NCBI GenBank assembly: GCA_910576995.1
Contig: CAJTLC010000010.1
Span: forward strand, 49,463-113,462
DNA length: 64,000 nucleotides
Direction of reading: 5' to 3'
Source of the DNA: an uncultured Ruminococcus sp.
Lineage (GTDB): Bacteria; Bacillota; Clostridia; Oscillospirales; Ruminococcaceae
Part shown: in pieces, positions 51,257 through 59,155 of the stretch
How the letters are laid out: every line of letters begins with the position of its first letter
Numbering within the stretch: the first letter of the stretch is position 1
Translations under genes and position numbers: made by a program
The notes under the pieces: model-generated
Seen by the model: the letters and a program-made list of their open reading frames with translations, nothing else
The model's database searches: none
Told to the model about the DNA's origin: nothing

Positions 51257-52567
51257 TTATTTATCCAGTTTTTGAAATTCTTTCGGGATACTCTCGTCGA
51301 TTATATCGTTGATGATGTCCCAGCTGAAAGAAGTATATGTGCCTGCCGGATATGCATAAGGAATGCCATGAGCGGCAGCCAGTTCGGGCGTATATTTACT
51401 GTACGGATAAACCGTAAGATTATTGTAATCGCCCGCTTCATAATGAATGATATTCGGAATGCAGCCAACATCCTCAAGACGAGTCTCGCCCGTCACTCCG
51501 TCAACTACTATATCAAAGTCGGGCATCTCGCCCACAAGATTGAAATTATCTGTCTGACAGCATATGAAATTTCCGATGGAATAATAAACGAAACCTTTTG
51601 TACCGTCGTCGCGTTCGATCCATTCCATGGTTTCAGCCGTATGCGTATGACCGCCAAGGATAACGTCCGCTCCCCAGTTCACCATTTTATTTGCAAGTTC
51701 TATACGGTCTTCCGATACAACATTAGTATCTTCAACGCCCCAGTGCGCGGAAACTATAACAGCGTCGGCAATTTCGCGTGCCTTTTTGATCTGCCGTTCA
51801 ATAACGTCCTCCTCGTAATTCATTACAACGCGAAGAGAAGAATCGGCAGGTATGGAAAATCCGTTGATATGCTCCGCATAAGCAAGAAAAGCGATTTTGA
51901 CGCCGTTCACTTCACGAACTCTGATATTCTCGGAATCCTCCTCGTTAAGGTATGCGCCAAGAACGGTCAGGTCGTAAGTTTCAGCTTTTTTGTTCCAGAA
52001 ATTTATGGATTCCTCAAGCGCAGGCGCGCCGAAATCAAGAAGGTGATTATTTGCCATTGTAAACACATCGAAGCCGAGATCGATGACCGCGTCGGCTACT
52101 TCCGGCGGCGAATTGAAAAGCAGTGCGCCTCCGTCCGCTCCTCTTACGGGGTTGCTCTCGCTGATGATAGTCTCCTGATTGAGAACTGCGACGTCCGCGC
52201 CCTCTATCAGGTACTTCACCGGCTCATAAAGCGGCTTGAAATCGTAGTTTTCACCGGGTCCGGCAAGCCTTTCGGCATTTTTGAAAACGGAATAATGTAT
52301 GAGATTATCTCCGGCGGCGATCACATGAACGCGCTTATCTTCGGCGGTCGGCTGGGAAACGGTCTCGGTAGTTGTTGCTTCCGGAACGTCGCTTTCCGTA
52401 TTGACAGCTTCACCGGAAACTGCAGCGGAAGAAATATCCTCAACAGCGCCGCCGTCTCCTACAGTTCCGACAGATCTTGTACCGCAGCCTGCAAATAACA
52501 TAAACAATGCCGAAACAAGGGCAAGATCTTTAAGCTTTCCGACGGTGCGAATTTTTCTGAATTCCAT
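51257..52567 (-). CDS. CapA-family surface lipoprotein (PGA_cap metallophosphatase-like)
   Basis: This 436-residue lipoprotein (signal ending MLFAGCGT) has a Thr-rich linker and a CapA-type domain at about 75-400. Conserved blocks are AAGDNLIHYSVFKNA, ADVAVLNQETII, TMANNHLLDFG, VSAHWGVEDTNV and GGHTHTAE, the metal-binding core of the calcineurin-like PGA_cap family. The family includes CapA/PgsA of poly-gamma-glutamate synthesis and many uncharacterised surface proteins. No other capB/capC-type genes are nearby, so polyglutamate synthesis is not implied. AGGAG precedes the ATG. Confidence 0.87.
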   Translation of the reverse strand: MEFRKIRTVGKLKDLALVSALFMLFAGCGTRSVGTVGDGGAVEDISSAAVSGEAVNTESDVPEATTTETVSQPTAEDKRVHVIAAGDNLIHYSVFKNAERLAGPGENYDFKPLYEPVKYLIEGADVAVLNQETIISESNPVRGADGGALLFNSPPEVADAVIDLGFDVFTMANNHLLDFGAPALEESINFWNKKAETYDLTVLGAYLNEEDSENIRVREVNGVKIAFLAYAEHINGFSIPADSSLRVVMNYEEDVIERQIKKAREIADAVIVSAHWGVEDTNVVSEDRIELANKMVNWGADVILGGHTHTAETMEWIERDDGTKGFVYYSIGNFICCQTDNFNLVGEMPDFDIVVDGVTGETRLEDVGCIPNIIHYEAGDYNNLTVYPYSKYTPELAAAHGIPYAYPAGTYTSFSWDIINDIIDESIPKEFQKLDK

Positions 52568-52612
52568 TTTTTTCTCCTAACCTTGTAAACCCATAAATAT
52601 CGGTTCACAAGT

Positions 52613-52641
52613 ATTATAACACAATTTTTTTCATTTTGCAA
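52613..52641 (-). promoter_or_regulatory. Predicted promoter of the CapA-family gene
   Basis: TTGCAA and TATAAT are separated by 17 bases on the minus strand, about 45 bases before the start codon. Confidence 0.65.
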
Positions 52642-52738
52642 TTACCGCCTGCGTGTTTTTTCAGGCGAACTTTCGTTTCTAACTTATAAAACCGCTATAT
52701 TACGTCGTTTTCCATAAATTGTATGTTTCAACGAAATT

Positions 52739-53749
52739 TCAGTGGTTATTTTGTGCATTATGCCGATTCAGAACAAGTTCTGTAAATTCAGCAGCCAGCA
52801 TTTCAGCTTCGGCATAAGAATCAAGCAGATAGCAGCGTCCGCGGAATTTCGCAGAACCGTAATATCCGTTCATGTACCAAGCCGCGTGCTTCCTCGCTTC
52901 ATGCATGGCAAGTTCCTCGCATTTAGGGCTGAGTTCAAGTATCAGGCGAATATGCTCAAGCATTACGCGCATTTTTTCTTCCAGAGCAGGCGGAACATAT
53001 GGCTTTCCGCCGAGGGCGCATTCGATCTCCTCAAAAATAAACGGATTTCCGTAACTTCCCCGCCCGATCATCACCAGATCGCAGCCCGTTTCACCATACA
53101 TCTTCAGGCATGACGCTCCGTCAATAACGTCGCCGTTTCCGATCACAGGTATCTTAACGGCCGCTTTAACGTCCCTGATAACCGATATATCAGCATTTCC
53201 GCTGTAAAACTGATCGCGCGTCCTGCCATGTACGGCAATAGCCGCCGCTCCGGAAGATTCAAGCGCTTTCGCCATTTCGACCGCATTGACAGAATCGCCG
53301 CTCCAGCCGCTTCGGATTTTTACAGTAACGGGAATATTTCCTGCCGCCTTCACAGCCGATTCGGTGATCTCAGCGGCAAGCCTGACATTCTTCATAAGCG
53401 CAGAACCTGCTCCCGTATTAACTACTTTCGGGACGGGGCAGCCCATGTTTATATCAATAATATCGGGCGAAAAACCACGGACTATCCCGACAGCTTCCGC
53501 CATAAAATCAGGTTCGCTCCCGAAAAGCTGTACAGCCATCGGACGTTCCTCGTCCGTGACCGTGCAAAGCTGAGCGGTTTTCTTATCGCTGTAGCATATC
53601 CCCTTAGCGGAGACCATTTCACTTACCGTGTAGGCTGCGCCGTATTTTTTGCACATCAGCCTGTACGCGCGGTCCGCAACTCCTGCCATAGGCGCAAGAG
53701 CCGCTGTTTTCATAAGATTTACTCCGCCTATGCTGATAGTTTCCGCCAT
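52739..53749 (-). CDS. dusB: tRNA-dihydrouridine synthase (DusB type)
   Basis: This flavoenzyme reduces uridine to dihydrouridine in tRNA. The 336-residue protein has the Dus motifs ALAPMAGVADRAYR (FMN site), DINMGCPVPKVV with the catalytic Cys, AVHGRTRDQFYSG and GNGDV / IGRGSYGNPF. I start at the ATG at 53749 with GGAG upstream. A longer frame would run into gtrA. It follows the GtrA gene directly and shares the promoter at 54504-54532. Confidence 0.94.
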   Translation of the reverse strand: MAETISIGGVNLMKTAALAPMAGVADRAYRLMCKKYGAAYTVSEMVSAKGICYSDKKTAQLCTVTDEERPMAVQLFGSEPDFMAEAVGIVRGFSPDIIDINMGCPVPKVVNTGAGSALMKNVRLAAEITESAVKAAGNIPVTVKIRSGWSGDSVNAVEMAKALESSGAAAIAVHGRTRDQFYSGNADISVIRDVKAAVKIPVIGNGDVIDGASCLKMYGETGCDLVMIGRGSYGNPFIFEEIECALGGKPYVPPALEEKMRVMLEHIRLILELSPKCEELAMHEARKHAAWYMNGYYGSAKFRGRCYLLDSYAEAEMLAAEFTELVLNRHNAQNNH

Positions 53750-53750
53750 T

Positions 53751-54245
53751 TTATTTCTCCGCAGAAGATTCCGGAGAATCTTTTTTTCTGAATACAAAAA
53801 GTTTGCTTAGAATGTAGTTTGCTATAAAGATGATAAATTGACTTATCAATGTAATGATTTTCTCGTTTATTCCCATAAAATTGCAGAAAATAGTGAAAAT
53901 CAGCCATTCCATAAGAAGAGTTGCAAGTCTTGACGCATAAAATGAAATAAAAACTTTTTGGAATTCCGCTTTTCCGTGCGTTTCGTTCTTGAATACATAC
54001 TTTTTGTTTGTAAAAAACGCAAACGTTACAGCGCATATCCATGAGAAAACCACTACTACCGTATTTTCCCAAAACGGCGTTCCGGGTATCAGCGCAAACG
54101 GCACAAGCTTAGTTATCATGGATACGATCGTTGTCAGACAGCCAAACAGTACGTACAGCCATTTTTCCTCATACTTATAATATATGTTTTGCAGCGATTC
54201 AGGCAATATACCTACGCATACGTCAATAAAATTTTTCTTTTCCAT
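53751..54245 (-). CDS. GtrA-family membrane protein
   Basis: This 164-residue protein has four predicted membrane helices and a GtrA domain (YVLFGCLTTIVSMITK..., FTNKKYVFKNETHG..., NYILSKLFVFR). GtrA-like proteins take part in moving lipid-linked sugars for teichoic acid or surface glycan modification. The long soluble N-terminus before the first helix is short here (about 28 residues). It lies between the small DUF6472-like gene and dusB, and the three probably form one transcript without an obvious functional link. Confidence 0.88.
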   Translation of the reverse strand: MEKKNFIDVCVGILPESLQNIYYKYEEKWLYVLFGCLTTIVSMITKLVPFALIPGTPFWENTVVVVFSWICAVTFAFFTNKKYVFKNETHGKAEFQKVFISFYASRLATLLMEWLIFTIFCNFMGINEKIITLISQFIIFIANYILSKLFVFRKKDSPESSAEK

Positions 54246-54283
54246 TTTTACTACCTCATTTTAAAATAGTATAATCGGTTTAG

Positions 54284-54472
54284 TCAATTCTGATGCCGCA
54301 CCACGCCGTATTCATCGTCAAGGCGAAAATACGGGCATGAATAATTCGTACCCTGAATAAACCGTACCATCTCGTCTTCGTCCAGATCAATCATGCAGAC
54401 AAAGCAGCCGCTGTCGTCGTCATAAACATAGTTGACGCAGTTTTCGCAGTTGGAGCTTCCCTTTCCGTTCAT
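54284..54472 (-). CDS. Small DUF6472-like four-cysteine protein
   Basis: This 62-residue protein has four cysteines arranged CENCVNYVYD, CFVC and CPYF, plus the acidic motif DLDEDEM, and ends DDEYGVVRHQN. The pattern matches small DUF6472-type proteins of Clostridia, probably zinc-binding and of unknown role. I place the start at the ATG at 54472 (GGAGG upstream). A more upstream ATG lies inside the -10 box of the promoter and cannot be used. Confidence 0.78.
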   Translation of the reverse strand: MNGKGSSNCENCVNYVYDDDSGCFVCMIDLDEDEMVRFIQGTNYSCPYFRLDDEYGVVRHQN

Positions 54473-54503
54473 TTCTTTCAGAGCCTCCTTCCGATTATTT
54501 CTC

Positions 54504-54532
54504 ATTATAGCACACTAATTTTTATTTGTCAA
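54504..54532 (-). promoter_or_regulatory. Predicted promoter of the DUF6472-gtrA-dusB group
   Basis: A perfect TTGACA, 17 bases, TATAAT on the minus strand, about 30 bases before the start at 54472. Confidence 0.8.
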
Positions 54533-54605
54533 ATTTTTTCGGTATCGCCCTATAATATTCAGCATATACTTTATTGTCGGCAGAATCGGCAAAGGAGTGA
54601 TGCTG

Positions 54606-54731
54606 GTGAAAATACAACCCGCCCAAAGAGCGGTAACACTCGGTCAGTATATAATCGAGAATAAGGCTACGGTACGAAGTGCGGCAAAAAAATTCGGTAT
54701 TTCAAAAAGCACCGTACACACGGTTGTATAA
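54606..54731 (+). CDS. Miniature SpoIIID-like helix-turn-helix protein
   Basis: This short frame of 41 residues (GTG at 54606 with AAAGGAG upstream; an ATG two codons earlier is too close to the RBS) aligns with the N-terminal half of the sporulation regulator SpoIIID. RAVTLGQYIIENKATVRSAA is followed by KKFGISKSTVH, the helix-turn-helix. Full-length SpoIIID is about 85-95 residues and continues after STVHKD. Here a stop follows STVHTVV. A stable terminator lies just after the stop. It could be a genuinely short regulator or a 3'-truncated gene. Confidence 0.6.
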   Translation: MKIQPAQRAVTLGQYIIENKATVRSAAKKFGISKSTVHTVV

Positions 54732-54735
54732 AAAG

Positions 54736-54773
54736 GGAACGGCATTTGAATCTGATTCAAGTGCCGTTTTTTT
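54736..54773 (+). terminator. Intrinsic terminator after the mini-SpoIIID gene
   Basis: AACGGCATTTGAATC and GATTCAAGTGCCGTT form a long stem with one mismatch, followed by TTTTTT, five bases after the stop codon. Confidence 0.85.
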
Positions 54774-54782
54774 GTGTTGAAA

Positions 54783-54811
54783 TTGACAGCCATAATCAGA
54801 TATGCTATAAT
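54783..54811 (+). promoter_or_regulatory. Predicted promoter of the WYL-regulator operon
   Basis: A perfect TTGACA, 17 bases, TATAAT. Foldback copy D begins 14 bases downstream of the -10 box and fills the leader. Confidence 0.85.
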
Positions 54812-54825
54812 TATGAAGTATTTGA

Positions 54826-54986
54826 GAGCTTGTGTTCATAGGTTCAGCAGACGTCTTTTCGGCAAATTTGTATGCTGAACTTCGTCAAAAACACTTGCAA
54901 TACGACAGTATTCCTGCGTGTTTTTTCCTTGTCAGCATACAAATTATGCTCGAAAATACGCATACTTCACCTATGAACACAAGCTC
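54826..54986. mobile_element. Intact foldback (MITE-like) element, copy D, with TGA target duplication
   Basis: GAGCTTGTGTTCATAGGT and its exact complement form 18-bp ends. TGA is repeated at 54823-54825 and 54987-54989. On the minus strand the interior reads GCGTATTTTCGAGCATAATT, then ACGCAGGAATACTGTCGTAT, then AAGTGTTTTTGACG and AAATTTGCCGAAAAGACGT, the same order as other copies. The whole 161 bp is one imperfect hairpin and makes up nearly all of the leader of the 55006 gene. Confidence 0.88.
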
Positions 54987-55005
54987 TGAAAAAGGAGTGT
55001 GAAAT

Positions 55006-55914
55006 ATGAAAATTGACCGTATAATCGGAATCCTATCCATTCTTCTTCAAAGAGAAAAAGTGACAGCATCAGAGCTTGCCGAAAAGTTTGAAGTATCTCG
55101 CCGCACCATTATCCGTGATATTGAGGAGATCAATAAAGCAGGGATTCCGATAGTCACATTTCAAGGACAGGGCGGTGGGATCTCCGTTATGGATGGATTC
55201 AGACTGGATCGTACACTCCTTTCAAACGACGACATGAAAGCGATCCTTGCAGGCTTAAAAAGTCTCGACAGCGTCAGCGATACCAAGCGTTACCGTCAGC
55301 TAATGAGCAAACTGTCAGCAGAGAATTCCGATACGATCAATATGGAAAATCAAATTATCATCGACCTTTCATCATGGGACAAGGCTGCTGTTTCGGATAA
55401 GATAGAGCTTATCAAAAATGCCATAGACAGCCGTCTAAAAATCAGATTTACTTATTTTTCCCCCATGGGTGAAACAGTTCGTGAGATCGAGCCGTATCAT
55501 TTAGTTTTTCAATGGTCAAACTGGTATGTGTGGGGATATTGTTGTATGCGTAAAGATTATCGTATGTTCAAGCTCACTCGTCTGACAGATCTTGAATGTA
55601 CGTATGAACCATGTGAACTGCGTGAAGTTCCAGAATATACCTGTGATAAACTTCGTCATACCAAAGGTGAAATTGAAGCGACGGTCAAATTCGACAAATC
55701 TCTGAAATGGCGAATTATAGACGAATTTGGTACGGAGCTTCCTCGGTTTTACGAGAACGGAGATATCCTGCTTACTTTTACATGGTCTGACGTTCCGTCG
55801 CTTTACAGCTATATTTTGTCGTTCGGCGATAGGGCTGAGATACTTTCGCCAAAGGAGTACCGCAGTGAATTTAATGAGATGATAAAAAGAATTTTAGAAA
55901 AATATGAAACATGA
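55006..55914 (+). CDS. YafY/WYL-family transcriptional regulator
   Basis: This 302-residue regulator has an N-terminal HTH_11 domain (ILSILLQREKVTASELAEKFEVSRRTIIRDIEEI). A WYL domain at about 140-215 contains the SPMGETVREIEPYHLVFQWSNWYVWGYC stretch, and a WCX-like C-terminus follows. WYL domains bind small ligands or nucleic acids. AAAGGAG precedes the ATG. It is the first gene of a five-gene group with GyrI-like and flavin-binding proteins. Confidence 0.9.
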   Translation: MKIDRIIGILSILLQREKVTASELAEKFEVSRRTIIRDIEEINKAGIPIVTFQGQGGGISVMDGFRLDRTLLSNDDMKAILAGLKSLDSVSDTKRYRQLMSKLSAENSDTINMENQIIIDLSSWDKAAVSDKIELIKNAIDSRLKIRFTYFSPMGETVREIEPYHLVFQWSNWYVWGYCCMRKDYRMFKLTRLTDLECTYEPCELREVPEYTCDKLRHTKGEIEATVKFDKSLKWRIIDEFGTELPRFYENGDILLTFTWSDVPSLYSYILSFGDRAEILSPKEYRSEFNEMIKRILEKYET

Positions 55915-55976
55915 CATACAGTTGTCACATTTGCTATGGTATACTCAGATCATCAAATATGAAATGAGGTACTACC

Positions 55977-56438
55977 ATGAACTATGAAATTGTAAACTTA
56001 GAGGAAAAAACTGTCGCAGGATTTTCTGCGAGAACGAATAACGCTTCTCCCGATATGGGAAAGATAATTGGCGAACTCTGGCAGAAGCTTTACTCCACTG
56101 AGGGCTGCTTTACGCTGAAGAACAGAGTCAATGATAAGGCTCTCGGAATTTACTCAGACTATGCCGATGACGAAAAAGCTGATTATACGGTCATTACAGC
56201 CTGTGAGGTAAGCGGTGGAGATGTTCCTGAAAATTTTGAGCTGAGAAAAATTCCTGCCGGAAAATATGCGAAATTTGTTGTAAAGGGGCATATGATTACT
56301 GCCGTTCAGCAATTCTGGACTGAGCTTTGGCAGATGAATCTTGAACGCTCTTTTGTCTGTGATTTTGAGGAGTATCAGAATGCCGATGTAGAAAATGCGG
56401 AGATACATATTTATATCGGTTTGAAAGAGAATGTGTGA
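55977..56438 (+). CDS. GyrI-like / AraC effector-binding-domain protein
   Basis: This 153-residue single-domain protein has the GyrI/BmrR effector-binding fold pattern: YEIVNLEEKTVAGFSARTNN at the start and DYTVITACEVSGGDVPENFELRKIPAGKYAKFVVKG in the middle. Such domains bind hydrophobic cations or act as small-molecule sensors, and some have hydrolase activity. No DNA-binding domain is attached. Its stop codon overlaps the start of the next gene. Confidence 0.82.
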   Translation: MNYEIVNLEEKTVAGFSARTNNASPDMGKIIGELWQKLYSTEGCFTLKNRVNDKALGIYSDYADDEKADYTVITACEVSGGDVPENFELRKIPAGKYAKFVVKGHMITAVQQFWTELWQMNLERSFVCDFEEYQNADVENAEIHIYIGLKENV

Positions 56439-56884
56439 TGGGACAATTTGAAGAAAAACTCCCTAACCTCTGGAAGAAAATAGGAACACACGGCATCATG
56501 ACATTATCCACTTGTTCAGAAAATCGTGTGACGTCACGTTCAATGAGTACGGTTGTGATAGACGGCAGATTTTATTGTCAGACAGATCAAACATATTTGA
56601 AATACAGACAAATTTCTGAAAATCCAAATGTGGCACTTTGTCATAAAAATTTCTCAATAGAGGGAACTTGTCGATGTATCGGAAAACCTCTTGAAAGTAA
56701 AAATGATTTTTTTATTAACGTATTTAAGAAGCATTTCTACGGCTCATACAAGGCTTATTCTGATTTGCATAACGAAGTCCTGCTGGAGATCGTTCCGACT
56801 TTAATCTATTCGTGGAATTATAAATTAACAAAACCATATATGGAATATTTTGACTTTGTGAATTGCATCTATCGCAGGGAGTAA
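56438..56884 (+). CDS. Pyridoxamine 5'-phosphate oxidase-like flavin-binding protein
   Basis: This 148-residue protein of the split-barrel PNPOx-like family has the pattern HGIMTLSTCSENRVTSRSMSTVVIDGRFYCQTDQTYLKYRQI, then NVALCHKNFSIEGTCRC. Members bind FMN or F420 and act on varied substrates. I use the ATG at 56438, overlapping the previous stop codon by one base. A GTG one codon earlier is possible. It is co-transcribed with the surrounding GyrI-like genes. Confidence 0.82.
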   Translation: MGQFEEKLPNLWKKIGTHGIMTLSTCSENRVTSRSMSTVVIDGRFYCQTDQTYLKYRQISENPNVALCHKNFSIEGTCRCIGKPLESKNDFFINVFKKHFYGSYKAYSDLHNEVLLEIVPTLIYSWNYKLTKPYMEYFDFVNCIYRRE

Positions 56885-56889
56885 AAATA

Positions 56890-57537
56890 ATGGAAAAATT
56901 TGATTATAAAAAGGAATACAAAGATTTATACCAGCCAAAAGCAAAGCCGTCGATTATTGAAGTTCCGGAGATGATCTTCATTGCAATTGACGGAAAGGGC
57001 GACCCAAATACCAGCAGTGAATACAAGGAGGCTCTTGAAATTTTGTATGGACTGTCTTTTACTATTAAAATGTCGAAAATGAACAATACTCAGCCGGAAG
57101 GATATTTTGAGTATGTAGTTCTGCCTTTAGAAGGTCTATGGTATGTGGACGATGCGAAATTTGACGGTACAAATATCACAAATAAAAGCCGCTTTTGCTG
57201 GACATCCATGATACGTCAGCCGGAATTTGTGACAGAAAAGGTTTTTGAAAACGCAAGGAATACTCTTGCAAAGAAAAAGCGTGAACTTGACTTGTCAAAG
57301 GCAAGGCTAATAAAGATGACGGAAGGACTTTGCGTTCAGATCATGCACAAGGGAGCATATGACAACGAGCCTGAGAGCATTGCCAAAATGCGTGAATTTG
57401 CCGAAACAAGCGGATATGCCGAGGATATCTCAGATACTCGTTTTCACCATGAGATATATCTCTCCGACCCTCGGAGATGTGCTCCAGAGAACTTGAAAAC
57501 TGTTATAAGACATCCAATTAGGAGGAATAATAAGTGA
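56890..57537 (+). CDS. GyrI-like small-molecule-binding protein
   Basis: This 215-residue protein of the large GyrI-like group starts MEKFDYKKEYKDLYQPKAKPSIIEVPEMIFIAIDGKGDPN. It also has the segment PLEGLWYVDD and a C-terminal HHEIYLSDPRR typical of this subfamily, often annotated as GyrI-like domain protein. I begin at the ATG at 56890, with GGGAG upstream. An upstream frame extension overlaps the previous gene. It overlaps the next gene by 4 bases. Confidence 0.85.
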   Translation: MEKFDYKKEYKDLYQPKAKPSIIEVPEMIFIAIDGKGDPNTSSEYKEALEILYGLSFTIKMSKMNNTQPEGYFEYVVLPLEGLWYVDDAKFDGTNITNKSRFCWTSMIRQPEFVTEKVFENARNTLAKKKRELDLSKARLIKMTEGLCVQIMHKGAYDNEPESIAKMREFAETSGYAEDISDTRFHHEIYLSDPRRCAPENLKTVIRHPIRRNNK

Positions 57538-57911
57538 AAAGAGAACTTGGAATTGCAAGATGCGGACTTGCCTGTTGTCTGTGCGGTCAGAATGAGAACT
57601 GCAACGGTTGTCAGAGCAATGAATGTCCAGATAAGGATTGGTGTGTGAACAGAAAATGCAGTATTGAAAAAGGATTTGATCATTGCTTTGAATGTCCGGA
57701 GAATTGCGGAGAATTTATGCTTGAAAAGATAAAGCCGAAAGCATTCAGCGAGTTTGCCAGCCGATACGGAATAGAGCGTCTGCTGGATTGTCTTGAAAGA
57801 AATGAGCGGTCAGGCATTGTATATCATCGGAACGGAATCAAGGGCGATTACGATGACTTTGAAGATGTGGAAAAGCTGATTGAATTTATCGAAAATGGAA
57901 ATCGTACATAA
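57534..57911 (+). CDS. DUF3795 cysteine-rich protein
   Basis: This 125-residue protein is rich in Cys (CGLACCLCGQNENCNGCQSNECP, then CSIEKGFDHCFECPENC), the DUF3795 pattern, probably metal-binding. It starts with GTG at 57534 after AGGAGG and overlaps the previous gene by 4 bases, so translation is coupled. It ends the WYL-regulator operon. Function is unknown. Confidence 0.82.
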   Translation: MKRELGIARCGLACCLCGQNENCNGCQSNECPDKDWCVNRKCSIEKGFDHCFECPENCGEFMLEKIKPKAFSEFASRYGIERLLDCLERNERSGIVYHRNGIKGDYDDFEDVEKLIEFIENGNRT

Positions 57912-57919
57912 TAAAGCGG

Positions 57920-57958
57920 ATACTGAACAGTCTTAAAGCCTGTTCAGTATATTTTTTG
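57920..57958 (+). terminator. Intrinsic terminator of the WYL-regulator operon
   Basis: ATACTGAACAG and CTGTTCAGTAT form an 11-bp perfect stem followed by TTTTTT. Confidence 0.9.
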
Positions 57959-58006
57959 TACGATCTGATTTTGCAGGCTGTGTATCGAATTTGATCGGTA
58001 ACTCTC

Positions 58007-58035
58007 TTGATTTTGCTAAGCGTTTATGGTATACT
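58007..58035 (+). promoter_or_regulatory. Promoter left upstream of the decayed nuclease gene
   Basis: TTGATT and TATACT are separated by 17 bases, about 37 bases before the ATG at 58072. Confidence 0.55.
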
Positions 58036-58071
58036 GATAACAGAGAGTTTAGACAGAACGGAGGTAATCAT

Positions 58072-58576
58072 ATGGCAGAGCGTAAAAAGATTCCGATCGG
58101 TATTGAGGACTTTGCGGAAATCATTAACAGGAATTTTCAAGGAGAAAACAAACGCCGATTCTCGCAGCGGACTGTTTGACGCTTTGATTTCAGAGGATAT
58201 TGAAGCCATCGAAGATACGATATGCGACTGGCTTGATGAGACGATCAGCTTTCATGATGAGAAGGAACAGTATTATCACGGATTTTTGACAGGTCTGCTT
58301 TCCGGTTTCAAGGGGTATTCGCTGAAATCCAACCGTGAGAGTGGTGACGGACGACCTAATTTAATGCTTCTGGAAAAACGCAGACGTAAACTTGCGGTTG
58401 TCATTGAAATCAAAGCAACCAAAGAATTTACCAAGCTGGGCAGCTTATGTGATGAGGCTCTGCATCAGATAGAGGAATACCGCTATGAAACGGAACTCAA
58501 AAACGAGGGGTATCAGAAAATCATCAAGTATGGTATTGCATTTTGTAAGAAGTCGTGCAAGGTGAAAATAGGATAA
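58072..58576 (+). pseudogene. Remnant of an AAA-ATPase-like / PD-(D/E)XK (DUF1703) gene
   Basis: The ATG at 58072 (GGAGG upstream) opens ERKKIPIGIEDFAEIINRNF, the characteristic start of the AAA_ATPase-like / DUF1703 family. The frame stops soon after. Another frame continues with the C-terminal nuclease part of that family (EKEQYYHGFLTGLLSGF, then NLMLLEKRRRKLAVVIEIKA, EYRYETELKNEGYQKIIKYGIAFCKKSCKVK). Most of the roughly 500-residue protein is missing and a frameshift joins the ends, so this is an internal-deletion pseudogene. Promoter, RBS and terminator are still recognisable. Confidence 0.8.
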
Positions 58577-58593
58577 ACTGTTTTGTACAAAGA

Positions 58594-58640
58594 GATAACC
58601 GTCTGATGCTTTGGGCAAAAGACGGTTATCCTATTTTTCT
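58594..58640 (+). terminator. Intrinsic terminator after the nuclease remnant
   Basis: GATAACCGTCT and AGACGGTTATC form an 11-bp stem around a 15-base loop, followed by CTATTTTTCTT. Confidence 0.75.
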
Positions 58641-58643
58641 TAT

Positions 58644-58804
58644 GACCTGTCCACATAGAAATTATGTGCGGATTTTCGAGCATAATTTTGTCGAGTGCAA
58701 GAAAAAAAGCCGCAGGCATACTGGCGTATGACAAGGATTTTTGACGCAGCAATCGGCAAAATTTGCCGAAAAGACGTGCGTCCTATTTTTATTTGAACAC
58801 GCTC
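58644..58804. mobile_element. Foldback (MITE-like) element, copy E, ends decayed
   Basis: The full family order is present: GTGCGGATTTTCGAGCATAA, GCCGCAGGCATACTGGCGTA, GACAAGGATTTTTGACGCAG and CAAAATTTGCCGAAAAGACG. The ends (GACCTGTCCACATAG and, at the right, GAACACGCTC) no longer match each other well, and the flanks TAT and TAA differ by one base. It follows the nuclease remnant. I see no gene in 58805-58984. Confidence 0.75.
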
Positions 58805-58984
58805 TAAGTTAGAATTAAAATCCGGGGGTATAAGCTATTGCAAAATATGCATATTTCAGGTAGAATAAAAGTAGAATGCAGCATTGAGCATAAAGTCGAG
58901 CAGCAAGATAGCTAAGGGGGCAGAAATGATTAAGACAACACCGCACAAAGCACGCCTGACGGCTTTGCACGTCATCTGCTTGCA

Positions 58985-59064
58985 TATTTTCCGTCATCTT
59001 GCACAGAAATTTCTTGACATACGACAGTATGGCAAGGATTTTTAACGCAGAAAGATGGAAAATA
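58985..59064. mobile_element. Short foldback element related to the family centre (copy M)
   Basis: TATTTTCC...ATCTT and AAAGATGGAAAATA are imperfect inverted ends of an 80-bp unit. Its centre TACGACAGTATGGCAAGGAT and TTTTTAACGCAG align with the centre of copies D and E. Confidence 0.5.
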
Positions 59065-59070
59065 GATCTG

Positions 59071-59106
59071 TAAGACGGGCGTTGAGCGGTAGTGTCAACG
59101 CACCCT
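59071..59106. repeat. Short dispersed intergenic repeat, copy 2
   Basis: TAAGACGGGCGTTGAG, then CGGTAGTGTCAACG, then CACCCT matches 35435-35469. GCGTTGA and TCAACGC are inverted within it, so it can form a small hairpin. Confidence 0.55.
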
Positions 59107-59123
59107 AATAGAAGTATATAACA

Positions 59124-59155
59124 AAAGTGCCATTGCTGATATCAGTAATGGCACT
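59124..59155. repeat. Isolated strong hairpin
   Basis: AAGTGCCATT and AATGGCACTT pair, with CTGA/TCAG inside. It looks like a terminator on the minus strand (TTTTGTTAT follows), but no minus-strand gene ends here. I see no gene in 59156-59434. Confidence 0.55.

Noticed and set aside
51257..52567. Poly-gamma-glutamate capsule locus
   Set aside because: Only a CapA-family protein is present. No CapB, CapC or CapD-type genes accompany it.
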